64,000 nucleotides of DNA from assembly GCA_032871835.1 (NCBI GenBank), contig CM065298.1:75606154-75670153 (forward strand), read 5' to 3'. Of the stretch, positions 1 to 11,689 are shown piece after piece (positions within the stretch are counted from its first letter, which is position 1; the number at the start of each line of letters is the position of its first letter). The position numbers and the translations under genes were made by a program. Below the pieces are notes generated by a model. It saw nothing but the letters and a program-made list of their open reading frames with translations. It searched no databases and was not told where the DNA came from. Origin of the DNA: Dipteronia dyeriana. Lineage: Eukaryota > Streptophyta > Magnoliopsida > Sapindales > Sapindaceae.

Positions 1-880
1 TATCCTTTAAGTACCATTGATTCTCTAATGATCAATAAATCCTATTTCCTCACGGAATTATGAGAAGCGAAGTCTTAGAAAAGAAGAAACAAACTAATAC
101 TACCATGTCGATCCCAATCCTCGAAGCCTGCAGGAGCATCCGATTCTGCCCGCGGACTAGGCCTTATAGAAAGGATTTAGTGGCTGAACCGCATTACTCG
201 TGATGGAATATGGGTAGCACTCATATTGACCAAGCTCTGAATCAACCCTTAAAGGAACTACTATCTACTTCTCATAAAAAGGAGTGGATTCCACTATTGT
301 GTACAAACCTTCCCAGCCATAAGCCAAACCGCAATCCCAACATATGTAGTATATAGATCAGGAACTGCATCCGACCTCACCCATGGTGTATCAATGATCA
401 CGATCTAACCTGAATAAGTCGATAAGACACTCAAGATTAAGATCACCCCTATGTAGCCATCATTAGTTGATATATACGAATCTCATCGGTAAACGGATCT
501 TGGTGAGAGATTCATATAGATTATGGTCCAGTCCTATATGATCACATCATACAAGGTGCCTCCATTCCCATATCTCATATGAATGATTCAAGATAGAATA
601 ACCGTACATTACAGAATGGACCGCAGCTATAGATTGACTACAAATAAAGTACCCAACTTTATTTGCTATCTACAGACTATTTAGATTGCACGTCTCTTAC
701 TGTATCCATCTGTATATAACACTCATATATATAGTTCGAGATTACATCCGGCAATCTTGGATGTTAAATATATGCACAAGTTATAAAATAAAAAACACAA
801 CAAGAATGAATTGAACTTTTCCTTTTATTTATTGCACAAATCTATTTACAAATTACATCTTTAGGGCATTAACCCCAACA
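1..880 (-). mobile_element. LTR-like fragment, truncated by the window edge
   Basis: Read on the minus strand, this begins at 880 with TGTTGGGGTTAATGCCC, the TG-start and 'GCCCTAAAG' style of many plant LTRs. An A/T-rich stretch and about 800 bp without a usable ORF follow. No internal coding domain is visible and the other end lies outside the window, so lineage (copia is my guess) and TSD cannot be set. It could be a solo LTR or one LTR of a larger element. Confidence 0.45.
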
Positions 881-1379
881 TTGTAACCATTTTTAATTTT
901 TTAATATTTTGACATGTAACCTTTTTCAAGGTGATAGTAACCATTTTCACGGCACTAGTAACCATTTTTGACGCTGGGTACTAAAGATAAACAACATGTT
1001 AATAATGTCAGAGATCCTTGTATAGATGCATCAAAAGGTTTAGGTTAACAAAAAAAATACTGACGGGGATGCCTCGTAAATGTGGGAAACCTAGGAAATC
1101 TGGGCAAACTATAAAGACGTATCATGCCAATCCCCAGACCAACATCAATACAATATCAAGCAACACAGCACACATGATCGACCCAATTTTTACAAAAAAC
1201 ATTGACAATACAATGATGGATCAAGTTCAACTCGTGTTACAATAGTCATTCACCCTTCAATAGATGTATTCTCAACCCAAATACTGGATTTGAATTTGAC
1301 TTTAAGTTTCGGCCCATATGCTCTATTTGGACCTCAAGCCTTATTTACTTTTTCTAGCAACCATTCAACTACTAAGAGA
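881..1379. other. Short degenerate repeats and unassigned AT-rich DNA
   Basis: A GTAACCATTTTT-like motif recurs at about 883, 916, 937 and 958. The last three copies are spaced 21 bp, which suggests a decayed short tandem repeat. A 75-codon open frame at 1018-1245 has no recognisable motif and I do not call it a gene. The rest shows no feature I can support. Confidence 0.4.
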
Positions 1380-1889
1380 TGAATGTTTTAAGTTGCTAGG
1401 GGGCTAAATCTAGTTTTGAAGAAGTTTATTTATGACTTCTTTGAAAATCAGAATTGGAGTTATTTCCTAGTATTATTTAAAGTTGTTTGACTAATGTTTA
1501 GCTTTTCTGTTTTTAGTTTGGGTTGTTCCAAGGCTAGAATTTATTTCTCTTTTGTTTCCTATGCTCGGAGGGTTGATCCAAGAGTAGTTTTTATTTCTTG
1601 TGTTCCCTATGCTTGGAGAGTTTTTCCAAGTTTAAATACCCTATTTTCGGATTGTAATGAGTAAGTGAATGAAAGAATAATTTCAGAATCTTTTGAGATG
1701 TCTTTTATCCCAAAATTCTTATCTCTTTGGTGGACTACGAAGAGCGATGAATTTATTTAATAATTTTTTATCTTGGGGTGGTGTTTCTATATCCCCAAGT
1801 GGTGAATTGGTTCCAAGATTTCTAATTCATTTTCCCTATAAACATTGTTATCTTAACTTCTTTTATTCTGCCATACTGAAACAATATCA
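1380..1889 (+). mobile_element. 5' LTR of gypsy relic Gyp-L
   Basis: The segment starts with TG at about 1380 and ends ATATCA at 1889, two bases before a tRNA-Met type primer-binding site. A TTTAAATACCC TATA-like motif lies at about 1632. The length of about 510 bp is usual for chromovirus LTRs. The 3' end is fixed by the PBS; the start is the nearest plausible TG and could be off by tens of bases. No matching 3' LTR is in the window. Confidence 0.5.
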
Positions 1890-1891
1890 TT

Positions 1892-1903
1892 TGGTATTAG
1901 AGC
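1892..1903 (+). promoter_or_regulatory. Primer-binding site of Gyp-L
   Basis: TGGTATTAGAGC matches the complement of the initiator tRNA-Met 3' end (TGGTATCAGAGC) with one C-to-T change. It lies 2 bp after the LTR and starts the interior that encodes gag. Confidence 0.7.
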
Positions 1904-1933
1904 AGTTGGTTCGCAATTTTTTGGTGTTTGATC

Positions 1934-2505
1934 ATGGAATTCATTCTCCATCATGGCAAGGTGTATGAATTATCATGGTCGAGAAATCCGGGCAGATGAT
2001 GACCATGAGCGTGATAGAGATATGGAGGAGATGATAAGAACCATTGAGCAGTTGCAATGACATCTTGAACAATTTGAAATTGAAAATCTGCCTGGGTATG
2101 AAGCAAGACATGCAGATGAAGTGGAAGAAGATTTAATCTATTCCATTTAGAGGACGAATCTAGTGAAAACTATTATCAATAAAATCCTTGACGAAATAAC
2201 CATCGACGTCGCGAAGGTGATGTAAGGGTCGATATTTCAGAGTTTGATGGCCGCGCTCAAAGAGATGCTTTTCTTGACTGGTTGTACATGGTGGAGAGGA
2301 TTTTTTATTTCAAAGATTACCCCATAGTGCGAAAAGTAAAGCTGGTGGCCATTATGCTTAAGGGTTCCTTATGGTGGGAGAATTTGAAACGAGAAAGAAA
2401 ACGAGAAGGAAAGAGGCCTATACGGTCTGGGGAAAAACTGAAACGTAAGCTAAAAAAAGGTGCCTTTCGGAGAGTTATAAACAAGACAATTATTTAAAGT
2501 TTTGA
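1934..2505 (+). pseudogene. Gypsy gag relic (retrotransposon gag domain)
   Basis: From about 2228 the plus strand encodes a sequence of the form VDISEFDGR..DAFLDWLYMVERIF..KDYP..RKVKLVAIMLKGSLWWENLKRER. This is the typical core of the retrotransposon gag (capsid) domain of chromovirus-like Ty3/gypsy elements. Upstream codons (1934-2200) hold several stops, and the homology changes frame near 2460 before ending at about 2505, where LTR-X begins. No protease or pol follows. The relic is non-functional. The lineage call (chromovirus rather than Tat) rests on the WWENLKR pattern and the tRNA-Met PBS. Confidence 0.7.
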
Positions 2506-2509
2506 AATT

Positions 2510-2656
2510 CCCCTTAATGTGTATGTCTAATAACCTAAGGAGGGAAATGGGGGGGGGGGGGGGTGAATAGATTCTAATCGAATCAATTACCAATTTTTCG
2601 GTTAATCAATATTCATGAAACTACCCCATATTATCAAGCATTGAATCAAACATAAA
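2510..2656 (-). mobile_element. LTR-X, Sirevirus-type LTR end, part 1
   Basis: The plus strand reads ACCTAAGGAGGG, a run of 15 G (2549-2563), then TGAATAGATT. This is the minus-strand view of the C-run motif found near the 3' end of every Sirevirus LTR here. The LTR resumes at 9736 after Sire-A, which inserted into it. Confidence 0.6.
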
Positions 2657-4844
2657 TGTAAGGACCTCATTTTTATGATTGGCTTATTTCATGACAAACT
2701 ACACCACATTGGGGATGATTGTGTAATGGGTAGCTTAGGACCTCATTGTCAAGCTTCCAAGCATCTCCATGACTTCAAGAGAAAAATGTATATTCACTTG
2801 ACTTTGCGTCTTGAAGAGTTTAGGTGCACACACACACACTTCATGCATGCTATGTTGATCTTGCATTTGTGTTGATATTGTTTATATGTGTGCATCTCTT
2901 CACAATCACACTTGCACTTCATTTGTAGATTTAAGTGTGGTATTGTGTTGTGTTCGCGCTTGCACGATGGTGTGCTTCTTTTAGCGCGTTGAGTGACTAT
3001 ATGAGAATGTCTCATTCTTTTCTTTGTTTGGTTATATGTAGTAAGGTGTCTAGTTTCAAAAGAGTGTATTTCAATGATTTAATGTTTTTCAAAACTGACT
3101 TTTGTTTGGTCTTGTGACCATATCTTCTCATAAATTGATTCAAAATGTGTTTTGAAAGTTTTTATACAAACTAGACATCCATACCTTTCTAACGGTATAT
3201 TATTCATAATATTTTATGACCGTGTGGATTGGTTTTGAAATCTCCAAAGTGACCACAAAAATAGGGCATCTCTGTTGTTGTCCGTTTCTGAACTTTGATC
3301 ACTACAATGATCATAATTTTTTTTACAGAAATCAAATCATGTTTTGTAAATGGATTATAAAGTATACTTCCATACCTTTCTAACGGTATATTATACGAAA
3401 GGTTTGGATATCGTTTAGTCATGTTTTGGGTCTCTCGAAGCTCGAGTTGTTGTGCTGTCTGGCGTGTACCGCGGTCTGGACACTTGCCAGCGACCTAGGC
3501 AGCGGTAATGTCCAGCCGTGCCATACTACATAGACCGTGGTCTGGACACTTGCCTAGGCCACGGCACATACAGCGGTCGTGCGTGACTTTGTCTCCCAAG
3601 TTCAAAACGATGCTGTTTTGTGTAGGGCTTCTTTATATATGTTATCTACTTCTTCCTTGCCTTCTTAGAGCTCAAAGAGTACATTTTTAGAGTAAGAGAA
3701 CCTCCATTAGAGAGAGAAAGCTTCAAGTTTTGTTATTTGACTCTCCAAAACCCAAACTCATCTTTATCTTGCATTCAAGCATCATTCCAAGCATCATTCC
3801 AAGCATGATTTTTCATTGTTTGGTAAGTAGATCCACCATTGTTGTTTATTTATTTTTCTAGCTTACCAAGACATGTCATTTATTGCTTAAATTAGCATTT
3901 CTTCATATTAATTGCATATTTGTTGAAATTATGACATGTTTGGGGTTTGTATTGTGATAGCTTGCATTGTTAGGTCATTTATGCCTAAATAGCTAATCCA
4001 TGAATGTTCATGTATACATAATTGATGATTAGGTTGACTTTGTGCATCTAGTCTAGTTTATGAACATTTATGTGTATACCTCATTGGTTGCATTTCTTGA
4101 TTACAAAATTACCCTTGATTATTTGTTGTGACAACTTGTGTTTGTTGGACTTTCATTGACAATTAGGTTGTTAGATTTTATCTACACATCTAATTGAGTC
4201 CTTGGTATGGGCATGTAGGCATTGTTTGATAACTAGGATGTTTAATTGCATTATCTACATCTAGTTAAGCATTTTGTGTTTGGTCTTACACATAATTGCA
4301 TTTGAGCATAGTGTCATATATACACTTAGACCATATACTCTTCATTGAGTCAAGTCTTGTGGCTTCGGTGTGAAGTTGCACAAGTAAGGGAAGTCTTGCA
4401 ACCAAGAGTGGGTTGACAAGCAATTGGTCTGGTGCCACTGTAAAAGACCCAAGGGGGTAGAGTAGGAGGCGTTCACGTTAAGAGTAGTGTATCAAGGGAT
4501 ATCACTAGGGACTGAACCTAGAGTGGTGAGTGGCGGTGTCCATAGCTTGAGGTTGTCGAGAGTGAGAGTCCAAGAATCACTTGAGGGTGTAACCTTTTAT
4601 TCATATAGTGGAGTTCTGTGACCGAGTGTGGCGCACTTAACAGCCCGTGGTTTTCCCATTTGGGGGGTTTCCATGTTTACATCTTGTGTTATTTTTATTT
4701 TCACACCTTACAATTGATGTTGTATGTTTGTTTTATTGGGTGAATTTGGAATATAGACTAATCAAGAAAATTTGGTAATTGACTTGATTAAAACCTATTC
4801 ACCCCCCTCTAGGTTTGGACACATACGTTTTTAGGGAACTTTCA
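2657..4844 (+). repeat. Sire-A 5' LTR
   Basis: Starts TGTAAGGACCTC and ends ACTTTCA just before the PBS. GC-rich inverted repeats built on GTCTGGACACTTGCC and CCGTGG lie at about 3470-3580. A TATATAT box lies at 3633-3640. A C-run followed by TCTAGG at about 4802-4812 sits close to the 3' end, as in all Sirevirus LTRs here. Confidence 0.85.
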
Positions 4845-4846
4845 AT

Positions 4847-4858
4847 TGGTATCAGAGC
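4847..4858 (+). promoter_or_regulatory. Sire-A primer-binding site
   Basis: TGGTATCAGAGC is an exact complement to the initiator tRNA-Met 3' end and lies 2 bp after the LTR. This is the standard plant copia PBS. Confidence 0.9.
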
Positions 4859-4964
4859 GGGTTCCTAGACATACTTAGGTGATCCAAGCTCTTGTTTGTG
4901 TGTCTTGCATTTGTTTGCATTTGTTTGTTGCATTCATTTGCATTCATCTCATTCACTAAACAAT

Positions 4965-6350
4965 ATGAGTGGCATTGAGATGATTGATGGAGATTTGACC
5001 TCTAAAATTGAGAGGAAGAAATATGACTTCGATGAGGAGATGACTCTCATAGTTGAGAGATTTAGGAGATTAACAAAATCTCACAAGAAGAGTATGACCT
5101 CAAATGTAAAGGAGGAGAAAAAATGAACTCCAAAGTGAAGGAGGTAAACAAGAAGACCTTGCTCAAGAATAGTGAAGAGCATGTGATTAACTTCACGGCC
5201 TTGGGTGCTTCCTATGTGGAAGATTTTGGTGTGGTAACAAATGACCAATGCAAAAGCCTTGATGAGGAAATTGACTCATATGAGGAATGTAAAGTGAATA
5301 TTCTCAAAGTATCAAACCAAAATGAAGAGCTCTCCAAGGAGAATGAGATTTTGAGAATGTGGAATATTTTCTCAGAGGAAAATATCCGTACCCTTGAAGA
5401 AAGCAAGCAAAATTGTCAAATTCAACTTCATCGGTACAAAGAGATCATGGAAGACCAAATGGAAGACATCTCCATTATTGTCTCCAAATTGAAGACCATG
5501 GAGAAAGTGACCTCCATTGATGACTCATTGATGACGGACAATATTGATGTGTCCAAGTATGAGAAGGAGATTGAAGATTGCCACCAAAGGATGAAGGTAA
5601 TGAAAGATGAGCTTGCCAACAAAGAAAACTCCTTGAAAATTGTCAAGGAAAGAGAGATGAGGTGCCTTAAAGAATTAAAGAAGGCCAAGGTCAAACAACT
5701 TCAAGCTCAAGGCAAGATCAAAGCTTCATCTAAGAAATCTTCAACTCAAGGAAAGTCCACACAAGCCTTGGCAACTCAATCAAAGCCTAGACAGTTCAAG
5801 AAGAAAGGACAAGTTCTTGAGAAGTCATTCACCTCCTCCAAAAAACCAACTATGAGGAAGGTGGTAACCACAAGAAGCATGACCAACCAAGGAGGCAAGA
5901 TCAACCGGCTGAACTACCTCAACAAGCTAGACCACAAATGTGCCACCAATCGGTTCAAGCTCCAAGGAGAAGCCAACCGGTGCATCATCAAAGACAACCT
6001 TATCAGCATGGCAATGCCTCGATGAGAACACAATGCAATGGTATAAATTCTTAATTTGTACCTACTTGTCATTTTTATGGTATGATTGGTCACTTAAGAC
6101 AAAATTGCTTTAAATACATTAATAGGTGTAGATTAGAGAGCATTAAAGTAAAACAGTTGAAAAAGGGGGCAAGTTTGCATGAAGCTAGAGAGTTTATAAA
6201 TTTACTTATGACCACTAAAAATGAAAAGGTGGAACCTAGGTGGGTTAGAAAGAATGAACCCACTTGCCTTAGTGCCCATGAGACACCCGTAGATGCAACT
6301 AAGTCCTTTGGACTTGGTAAGTTTATAGGGGTTTATGCCTCTCATTGACT
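4965..6350 (+). pseudogene. Sire-A gag remnant (coiled coil and degenerate zinc knuckle)
   Basis: A first frame from ATG 4965 (MSGIEMIDGD...) ends in a TGA at 5124-5126 that overlaps the ATG of a 300-codon frame at 5123-6025. The second frame is rich in E, K, L and N and looks like the long coiled coil of the C-terminal half of Sirevirus gag. It drifts out of frame near 5900. At about 6058-6105 the zinc-knuckle context is present (CHFYGMIGHLRQNC), but the second Cys is Tyr. The trail ends near KWVRKNE-like residues, just before where the protease should start. The N-terminal UBN2-type capsid region is missing. Not functional as a capsid protein. Confidence 0.7.
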
Positions 6351-7558
6351 TGGTTGGATTTGACCCCATTTGGGGAGCTCAAGCAAAGAGAGCAAACTTT
6401 CATGATTTGCTATATGCAAAAAGTTAATTTGTTTTATGCCTTTTTGATAATTGCTTGAGTTTCTTGGTTGCACATATGCTTATATGTTTTTTTTTAATAA
6501 GTGTGCACCATTACTTTACTTGCAATCCATGTTATATTTATGTTCAAACATGCATTTTTGGACTAGGAGATTTAATAGGGAAAGTACATTTGAATGACGT
6601 ATAATTTATCTCCATGACATGTGAACTTGCTTTTAATGACATGCTTTAAAATGATATGCATGAATTGAGTTTGATTGCTTTAATGCAAATATGTGTGAGT
6701 GCAAATGAGAGGACTAATCATTAAGGATCTTTTATCCATGCAATTGATAAGAATTTTATATCCAAATTAGTCTTCTCTCTTTTCTTAGTGGTTAAACAAG
6801 GCTACTATCATACGGATAATAATCCGGAAAAATAAAAAAGGGTGCAATAGTCGCTCATGTCTTGATTTGCCTTTAAGGATTGATATAGTTGCTTTATTTT
6901 CAAAATTTTGAAACTATATCTTGTTTGCTTATGACAAAAGGGTACAAATTGGTTTGAATTCTTTTGGAAACTCTTTTGATGTTTGTTTTGCCAAATACCA
7001 TTTGTTTTGGATTTGAATGCAACATGTCTTGCTTGCAAAGCATCCTTGTCACACATTTTTCTTTAAATAAAACTCCTTGAATCTCTCTCAATTATTTAAG
7101 TTGCATAAAGTTTGTGTATATGAATATGCAATGTTCTTGTGCGAATAGCTCTCTTTGCTAAAGCAACCTGATAGAGGGAGCTCATTTGCCTATCTCATGA
7201 CAAAAAGGGGGAGAAGTCTTGAGAAATATAGGGGGAGCATTGGTCATACTTTTGGGGATAGAGTAACCCATTAAGGGGGAGCATTGCACATGCATTTGTT
7301 TATATTGCTTTATTGAGTGCGATTGTTTTTTATGTTTGTTCACCTCACATGCACTTGTTCTTGGAAAGTGTTTTCTTGCTATTGTGTGTGTTTATGATGA
7401 TCTACGAAGAGAATGAAGACCTTGAAGACTTAGATTCTTAGGTATCTCTTTTTGTAACGTAAAATGGACTCTCATGAACAATAGCTAGATTATTTTTTGT
7501 TTTATGAGGATTTATTTGTGAGTGGTTGTTTTGTCATGAAATAGCCAAAGGGGGAGAT
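6351..7558 (+). other. Sire-A 3' region with multiple polypurine tracts
   Basis: No convincing coding. A small inverted repeat CGGAT-AATA-ATCCG lies at 6813-6826. Polypurine tracts lie at 7205-7214, 7231-7237, 7273-7281 and 7547-7558; the last (AAAGGGGGAGAT) touches the 3' LTR and is the likely plus-strand primer. Repeated GGGGGAG tracts are a known hallmark of Sireviruses. Confidence 0.75.
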
Positions 7559-9735
7559 TGTAAGGACCTCAATTTTATGATTGGCTTATGTCATGACAAA
7601 CTACATCACATTGGGGATGATTGTGTACTCGGTAGCTTAGGACCTCATTGGCAAGCTTCCAAGCATCTCCATGACTTCAAGAGCAAAAGGTATATTCACT
7701 TAACTTTGCCTCTTAAAGAGTTTAGGTGCACACACACATTTCATGCATGCTTTGTTGATCTTGCATTTGTGTTGATATTGTTTATATGTGTGCATCTCTT
7801 CACAATCACACTTGTACTTAATTTATAGATTTAAGTATGGTATTGTGTTGTGTTCACGCTTGCATGATGGTGTGTTTGTTTTAACGCGTTGAGTGACTAT
7901 ATGAGAATGTCTAATTCTTCTCTTGGTTTGGTTATATGGAGTATGGTGTCTGGTTTCAAAAGAGTGTATTTCAATGATTTAATGTTTTTCAAAACTGACC
8001 TTTGTATGGTCTTGTGACCATATCTTTTATAAAATGATTCAAAATGAGTTTTAAAAGTTTTTGTACAAACTAGACATCCATACCTTTACAACGGTATATT
8101 ATTCGTAATATTTTATGACCGTTTGGATTGGTTTTGAAATCTCCAAAGTGACCACAAAAATAGGGCGTCTCTGTTGTAGTCCGTTTCTGACCTTTGGTCA
8201 CTAAAGTGATCATAAGGTTTTCTACAGACATCAAAATCATGTTTTGAAAATTGGAGTAGAAATTAGACTTCCATACCTTTTCAACGGTATATTATACAAA
8301 AGGTTTGAATGTTGTTTGGTCATGTTTTGGGTCGCTCGAAGCTCCAGCTGTTGTGCTGTCTGGCGTGTACAATGGTATGGACACTTGCCAGTGATCTAGG
8401 CAGCGTTAATGTCCAGCCGTGCCATGCTGCATAGACCGTGGTCTGGACACTTGCCTAGGCTGTGGCATGCATATCAGTCGTGCGGGACTTTGTCTCCCAA
8501 GTCCAAAACGATGCCGTTTTTTGTAGAGCTTCTTTACATATGTTCTCTTCTTCTTCCTTGCCTTCTTATAGCTCAAAGAATACATTTTTAGAGTGTGAGA
8601 ACCTCTATTAGAAAGAGAAAGCTTCAAGATTTGTTATTTGACTCTCCAAACCCCAAACTCATCTTTATCTTGCATTCAAGCATCATTCCAAGCATGAGCT
8701 TTCATTGATTGGTAAGTAGAACCACCATTGTTGTTCATTTATTGTTCTGGCTTACCAAGACATGTCATTTATTGCTTAAATTAGAAATTCTTCATATTAA
8801 TTGCATATTTTTTGAAATTATGACATGTTTGGGGTTTGTATTGTGATAGCTTGCATTATTATGTCATTTATGCCTAAATAGCTAATCCATGAATGTTCAT
8901 GTATACATAATTGATGATCAGGTTGACTTTGTGCATCTAGTCTAGTTTATGAACATTTATGTGTATGCCTCATTGATTGCATTTCTTGATTACAAAATTA
9001 CCCTTGATTATTTGTTGTGACAACTTGTGTTTGTTGGACTTTTATTGACAATTAGGTTGTTAGATTTTATCTACACATCTAATTGAGTCCTTGGTATGGG
9101 CATTTAGGTATTGTTTGATAACTAGGATGTTTAATTGCATTATCTACATATAGTTAAGCATTTTGTATTTGGTCTTACACATAATTGCATTTGAGCATAG
9201 TGTTATATATACACTTAGACCATATAATCTTCATTGAGTCAAGTCTTGTGGCTTTGGTGTGAAGTTGCACAGGCAAGGGAAGTCTTGCAACCAAGAGTGG
9301 GTTGACAACCAATTGGTCGGGTGCCACTGTAAAAAGCCCAAGGGGGTAGAGTAGGAGGCATTCACGCCAAGAGTAGTGTATCAAGGGATATCTCTAGGGA
9401 TTGAATCAAGAGTGGTGAGTGGTGGTGTCCATAGCCTGAGGTTATCGAGAGTGAGATTCGGAGAATCACTTGAGGGTGTAACATTTTATTCATATAGTTG
9501 ATTTATGTGACCGAGTGTGGCACACTTAACCGCCCATGGTTTTTACCATTTGGGGGGTTTCCACGTATACATCTTGTGTTATTTATATTTCCGCACCTTA
9601 CACTTGATGTTGTATGTTTGTTTTATTGGGTGAATTTTGAATATGGACTAATCAAGAAAATTTGGTAATTGACTTAATTAAAACCTATTCACCCCCCCTC
9701 TAGGTTTAGACACACACGTTTTTAGCGAACTTTCA
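7559..9735 (+). repeat. Sire-A 3' LTR
   Basis: Starts TGTAAGGACCTC and ends AACTTTCA. It aligns with the 5' LTR over its whole length with scattered substitutions. The TATA region is changed (TTACATATG at about 8535). Confidence 0.85.
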
Positions 9736-10152
9736 ATAAAATATTTAAAACACAAGTATTTGATTTACATGGGAAACCCTCCAACTGGGCAAAACTCACG
9801 GGCTAACCACTTTGCTGCATATGGTCCACAAAATCTAGTACTTGAATGAAAGTTTACAATATAGGTTAACTTCTTGTCAAACCATCCAGTTACTTACCGT
9901 TTCACTCTATCCAACGGGCCTATAATTGTGATCTTGGACCAATAAGCTTGTGCACTAAAAACTTAGTCACAATTCTTAACCAACAATGAAGAGAATATGC
10001 AACCCATGTGAATATATGGAAATATTGAATAAGTAAAAAAACTAGGTCAACACATTTAAGCTTATCTAGGAATTTAATGATGGCAATGAATGCAAAATCC
10101 TAGATATCAATGATCTAAATACGAATGCAAATAGATTTAGCTAGAAGGTCAA
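9736..10152 (-). mobile_element. LTR-X, part 2 (truncated at Tat-1)
   Basis: Continues part 1. It contains a block (TACATGGGAAACCCTCC then ACTCACGGGCTAACCAC) clearly related to the ACGTGG..AAACCTCCAAAG..CATCCACGGGTTAGCAACC block in the Sire-B and Sire-D LTRs, in the same minus orientation. It ends abruptly at about 10152, where Tat-1 integrase begins, so its upstream LTR part is lost. Confidence 0.55.
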
Positions 10153-10159
10153 AATGATC

Positions 10160-10870
10160 ACAAATCCAAACCGTTGGTTTGTGGATGAGCTACCGATGCA
10201 AACCAGAGGTTGATACCCAACCTCTCGCAATAATCTCTGAACCTTGCACTATCAAACTGCTTTCCCAGATTGGTGATTATTACATGTGGGGTACCGAACT
10301 GGCATACCATGTTTGTCTTGATAAACTTGGTAGCATTTTCCTATGGGATTTGGGAAAGAGAGCCTTCCTCAACCTACCAGGTGAAGTAATTGATGGCGAT
10401 GTTGGCATACTTTATCCATGGGCTATAAAAAGCGGTCCGATCAGGTCAACCCTCCATATAGCAAACGGGTAAGTAAATTGATCGAGGTAGACGACATAGG
10501 TTTGAGGTCTTTTAACGCTGCTCGAAAGATTGTACAAACACCTTTGCATCTTGGTAGATAGTTGGCCAATAGTATCCTATACGAAGCCCCTGGTAGGCTA
10601 GAGCCTTGCCTCCAATGTAATTTCCATAGTCTCCAGGATGAACCTCTCTCAGCGTCCATTTGGCATCATCGGGTTGTAAGCATCGAAGCAAAGGAAGGGA
10701 CTTGCCTATTCTATAGAGGTACCCACCATTTAAGCAATATCGAACCGAACCTCTCTTGATTCTCTAAGCTTGGTCGGGCTCCTCTAAGAGCTTTCCTTCC
10801 TGGAGGTAAGAAACTATGGGGTCCATCCGGCACAACTGTCACTCTACAAGGCATAATTCTCTTCTCTCTG
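10160..10870 (-). pseudogene. Tat-1 integrase relic
   Basis: Read on the minus strand from 10870 down, the zinc-binding (H2C2) part is recognisable (LREVHPGDYGNYIGGKALA, then GYYWPTI). The catalytic core follows: WRVDLIGP, FIKTNMVCQFGTPHVIIT, GKQFDSARFRDYC and SVAHPQTNG. The reading shifts frame several times and has stops. At the second catalytic position the usual Asp-Asn is replaced (TNLGKQF). The sequence stops just after HPQTNG at about 10160, losing the third acidic residue and the C-terminal domain. The lineage is Tat/Ogre-like Ty3/gypsy, homologous to the plus-strand integrase at 35748-36660. Confidence 0.8.
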
Positions 10871-11560
10871 TTATACTTGGCTAGGGAAATCACCTATAGA
10901 GGAACTCCCAAAGGCTTGGCCCCCATTCGTAGCTATCTTGGCCAAGACATCTGCTCGATGATTCTGTTGTCGAGGTACCTGTTCGATCCTGCTTGATGAA
11001 GTTGAAGGTCTTCACGATGCCTTGTCCGTTGATGAAGCTGGTCTTGTCCTGGTCGGCGGGGTACATCATGATCTGGTTATACCCCGAGATTACATCCATA
11101 AAGCTCAGAAGCTTGTTTCCCGCTGTGTAGTTAACCAGTTGATCGATTTTTGGGAGAGGAAAACTATCCTTTGGGCACGCCCGATAGAAATCAGTGTAGT
11201 GGGCATACATTCACCATTTCCCATTCGCCTTAGTGACCATTACAAAGTTGGCAAGCCATTCAAGATGTCAGGCTTCCCTAATGAAACCAACCTTGATCAA
11301 CTTGTCAACCTCCTTCTAGATTACGGCGTTCCTTTCCGTATTGAAATGTCGCCTCTTTTGCTTTATAGGTTTGATGGTGGGATCGATCGCCAACCTGTGG
11401 GATGTCAAAGACAAGGGGATCCCTAGCATCTTATCATGGCTCCATGCAAAAATGTAATTGAACTCCCAGAGCAACTTGATCAATCCCTATTTTAACCCAA
11501 CTTTGAGTGTAGCCTCGACCTTTACAACTTTGGTCGGGTCATCTTCTCTGACCGAGACTT
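10871..11560 (-). pseudogene. Tat-1 reverse transcriptase / RNase H relic with internal deletion
   Basis: The reverse transcriptase N-terminal part is plain on the minus strand: FAWSHDKMLGI, HRLAIDP..KPIKQKRR, WLANFVMV..NGKW, YTDFYRACPKDSFPLPKIDQLV and DVISGYNQI..YPADQDKTSF. Immediately after, at about 11020, the frame holds VPRQQNHRADVLAKIAT, which is the C-terminal end of the Tat RNase H domain. The F/YxDD palm motif, the rest of the polymerase and most of RNase H are missing, so an internal deletion of more than 1 kb is inferred. Stops and frameshifts are frequent. Confidence 0.8.
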
Positions 11561-11689
11561 CTTCCAACCTATCAACAAGTTATTTGCTAGCCCATTTTCT
11601 CCCATGCTCTTCTTCTTCTGTGACCTAGGAATCACTTTCTTGATGATCAGTAGGCTATGAATCCTCCTGGTTCATCCTTGCTACTTCCT

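Larger units (their letters stand above)
2657..9735 (+). mobile_element. Sire-A, short non-autonomous Sirevirus with two LTRs
   Basis: Two closely similar LTRs of about 2.2 kb flank an interior of only 2.7 kb. The interior runs PBS, C-terminal gag, then a 3' region with several polypurine tracts. There is no protease, integrase, reverse transcriptase or RNase H. The flanks read ATAAA before 2657 and TAAAA after 9735; TAAA is shared, so a TSD is likely but one base is ambiguous. The flanking LTR-X is continuous once Sire-A is removed. The element could move only with proteins from elsewhere. Confidence 0.85.

Noticed and set aside
1018..1245. 75-codon open frame as a host gene
   Set aside because: No motif, no relatives elsewhere in the window, AT-rich context and short length.
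11022..11426. 134-codon plus-strand open frame
   Set aside because: It lies exactly antisense to the recognisable Tat-1 reverse transcriptase on the minus strand.
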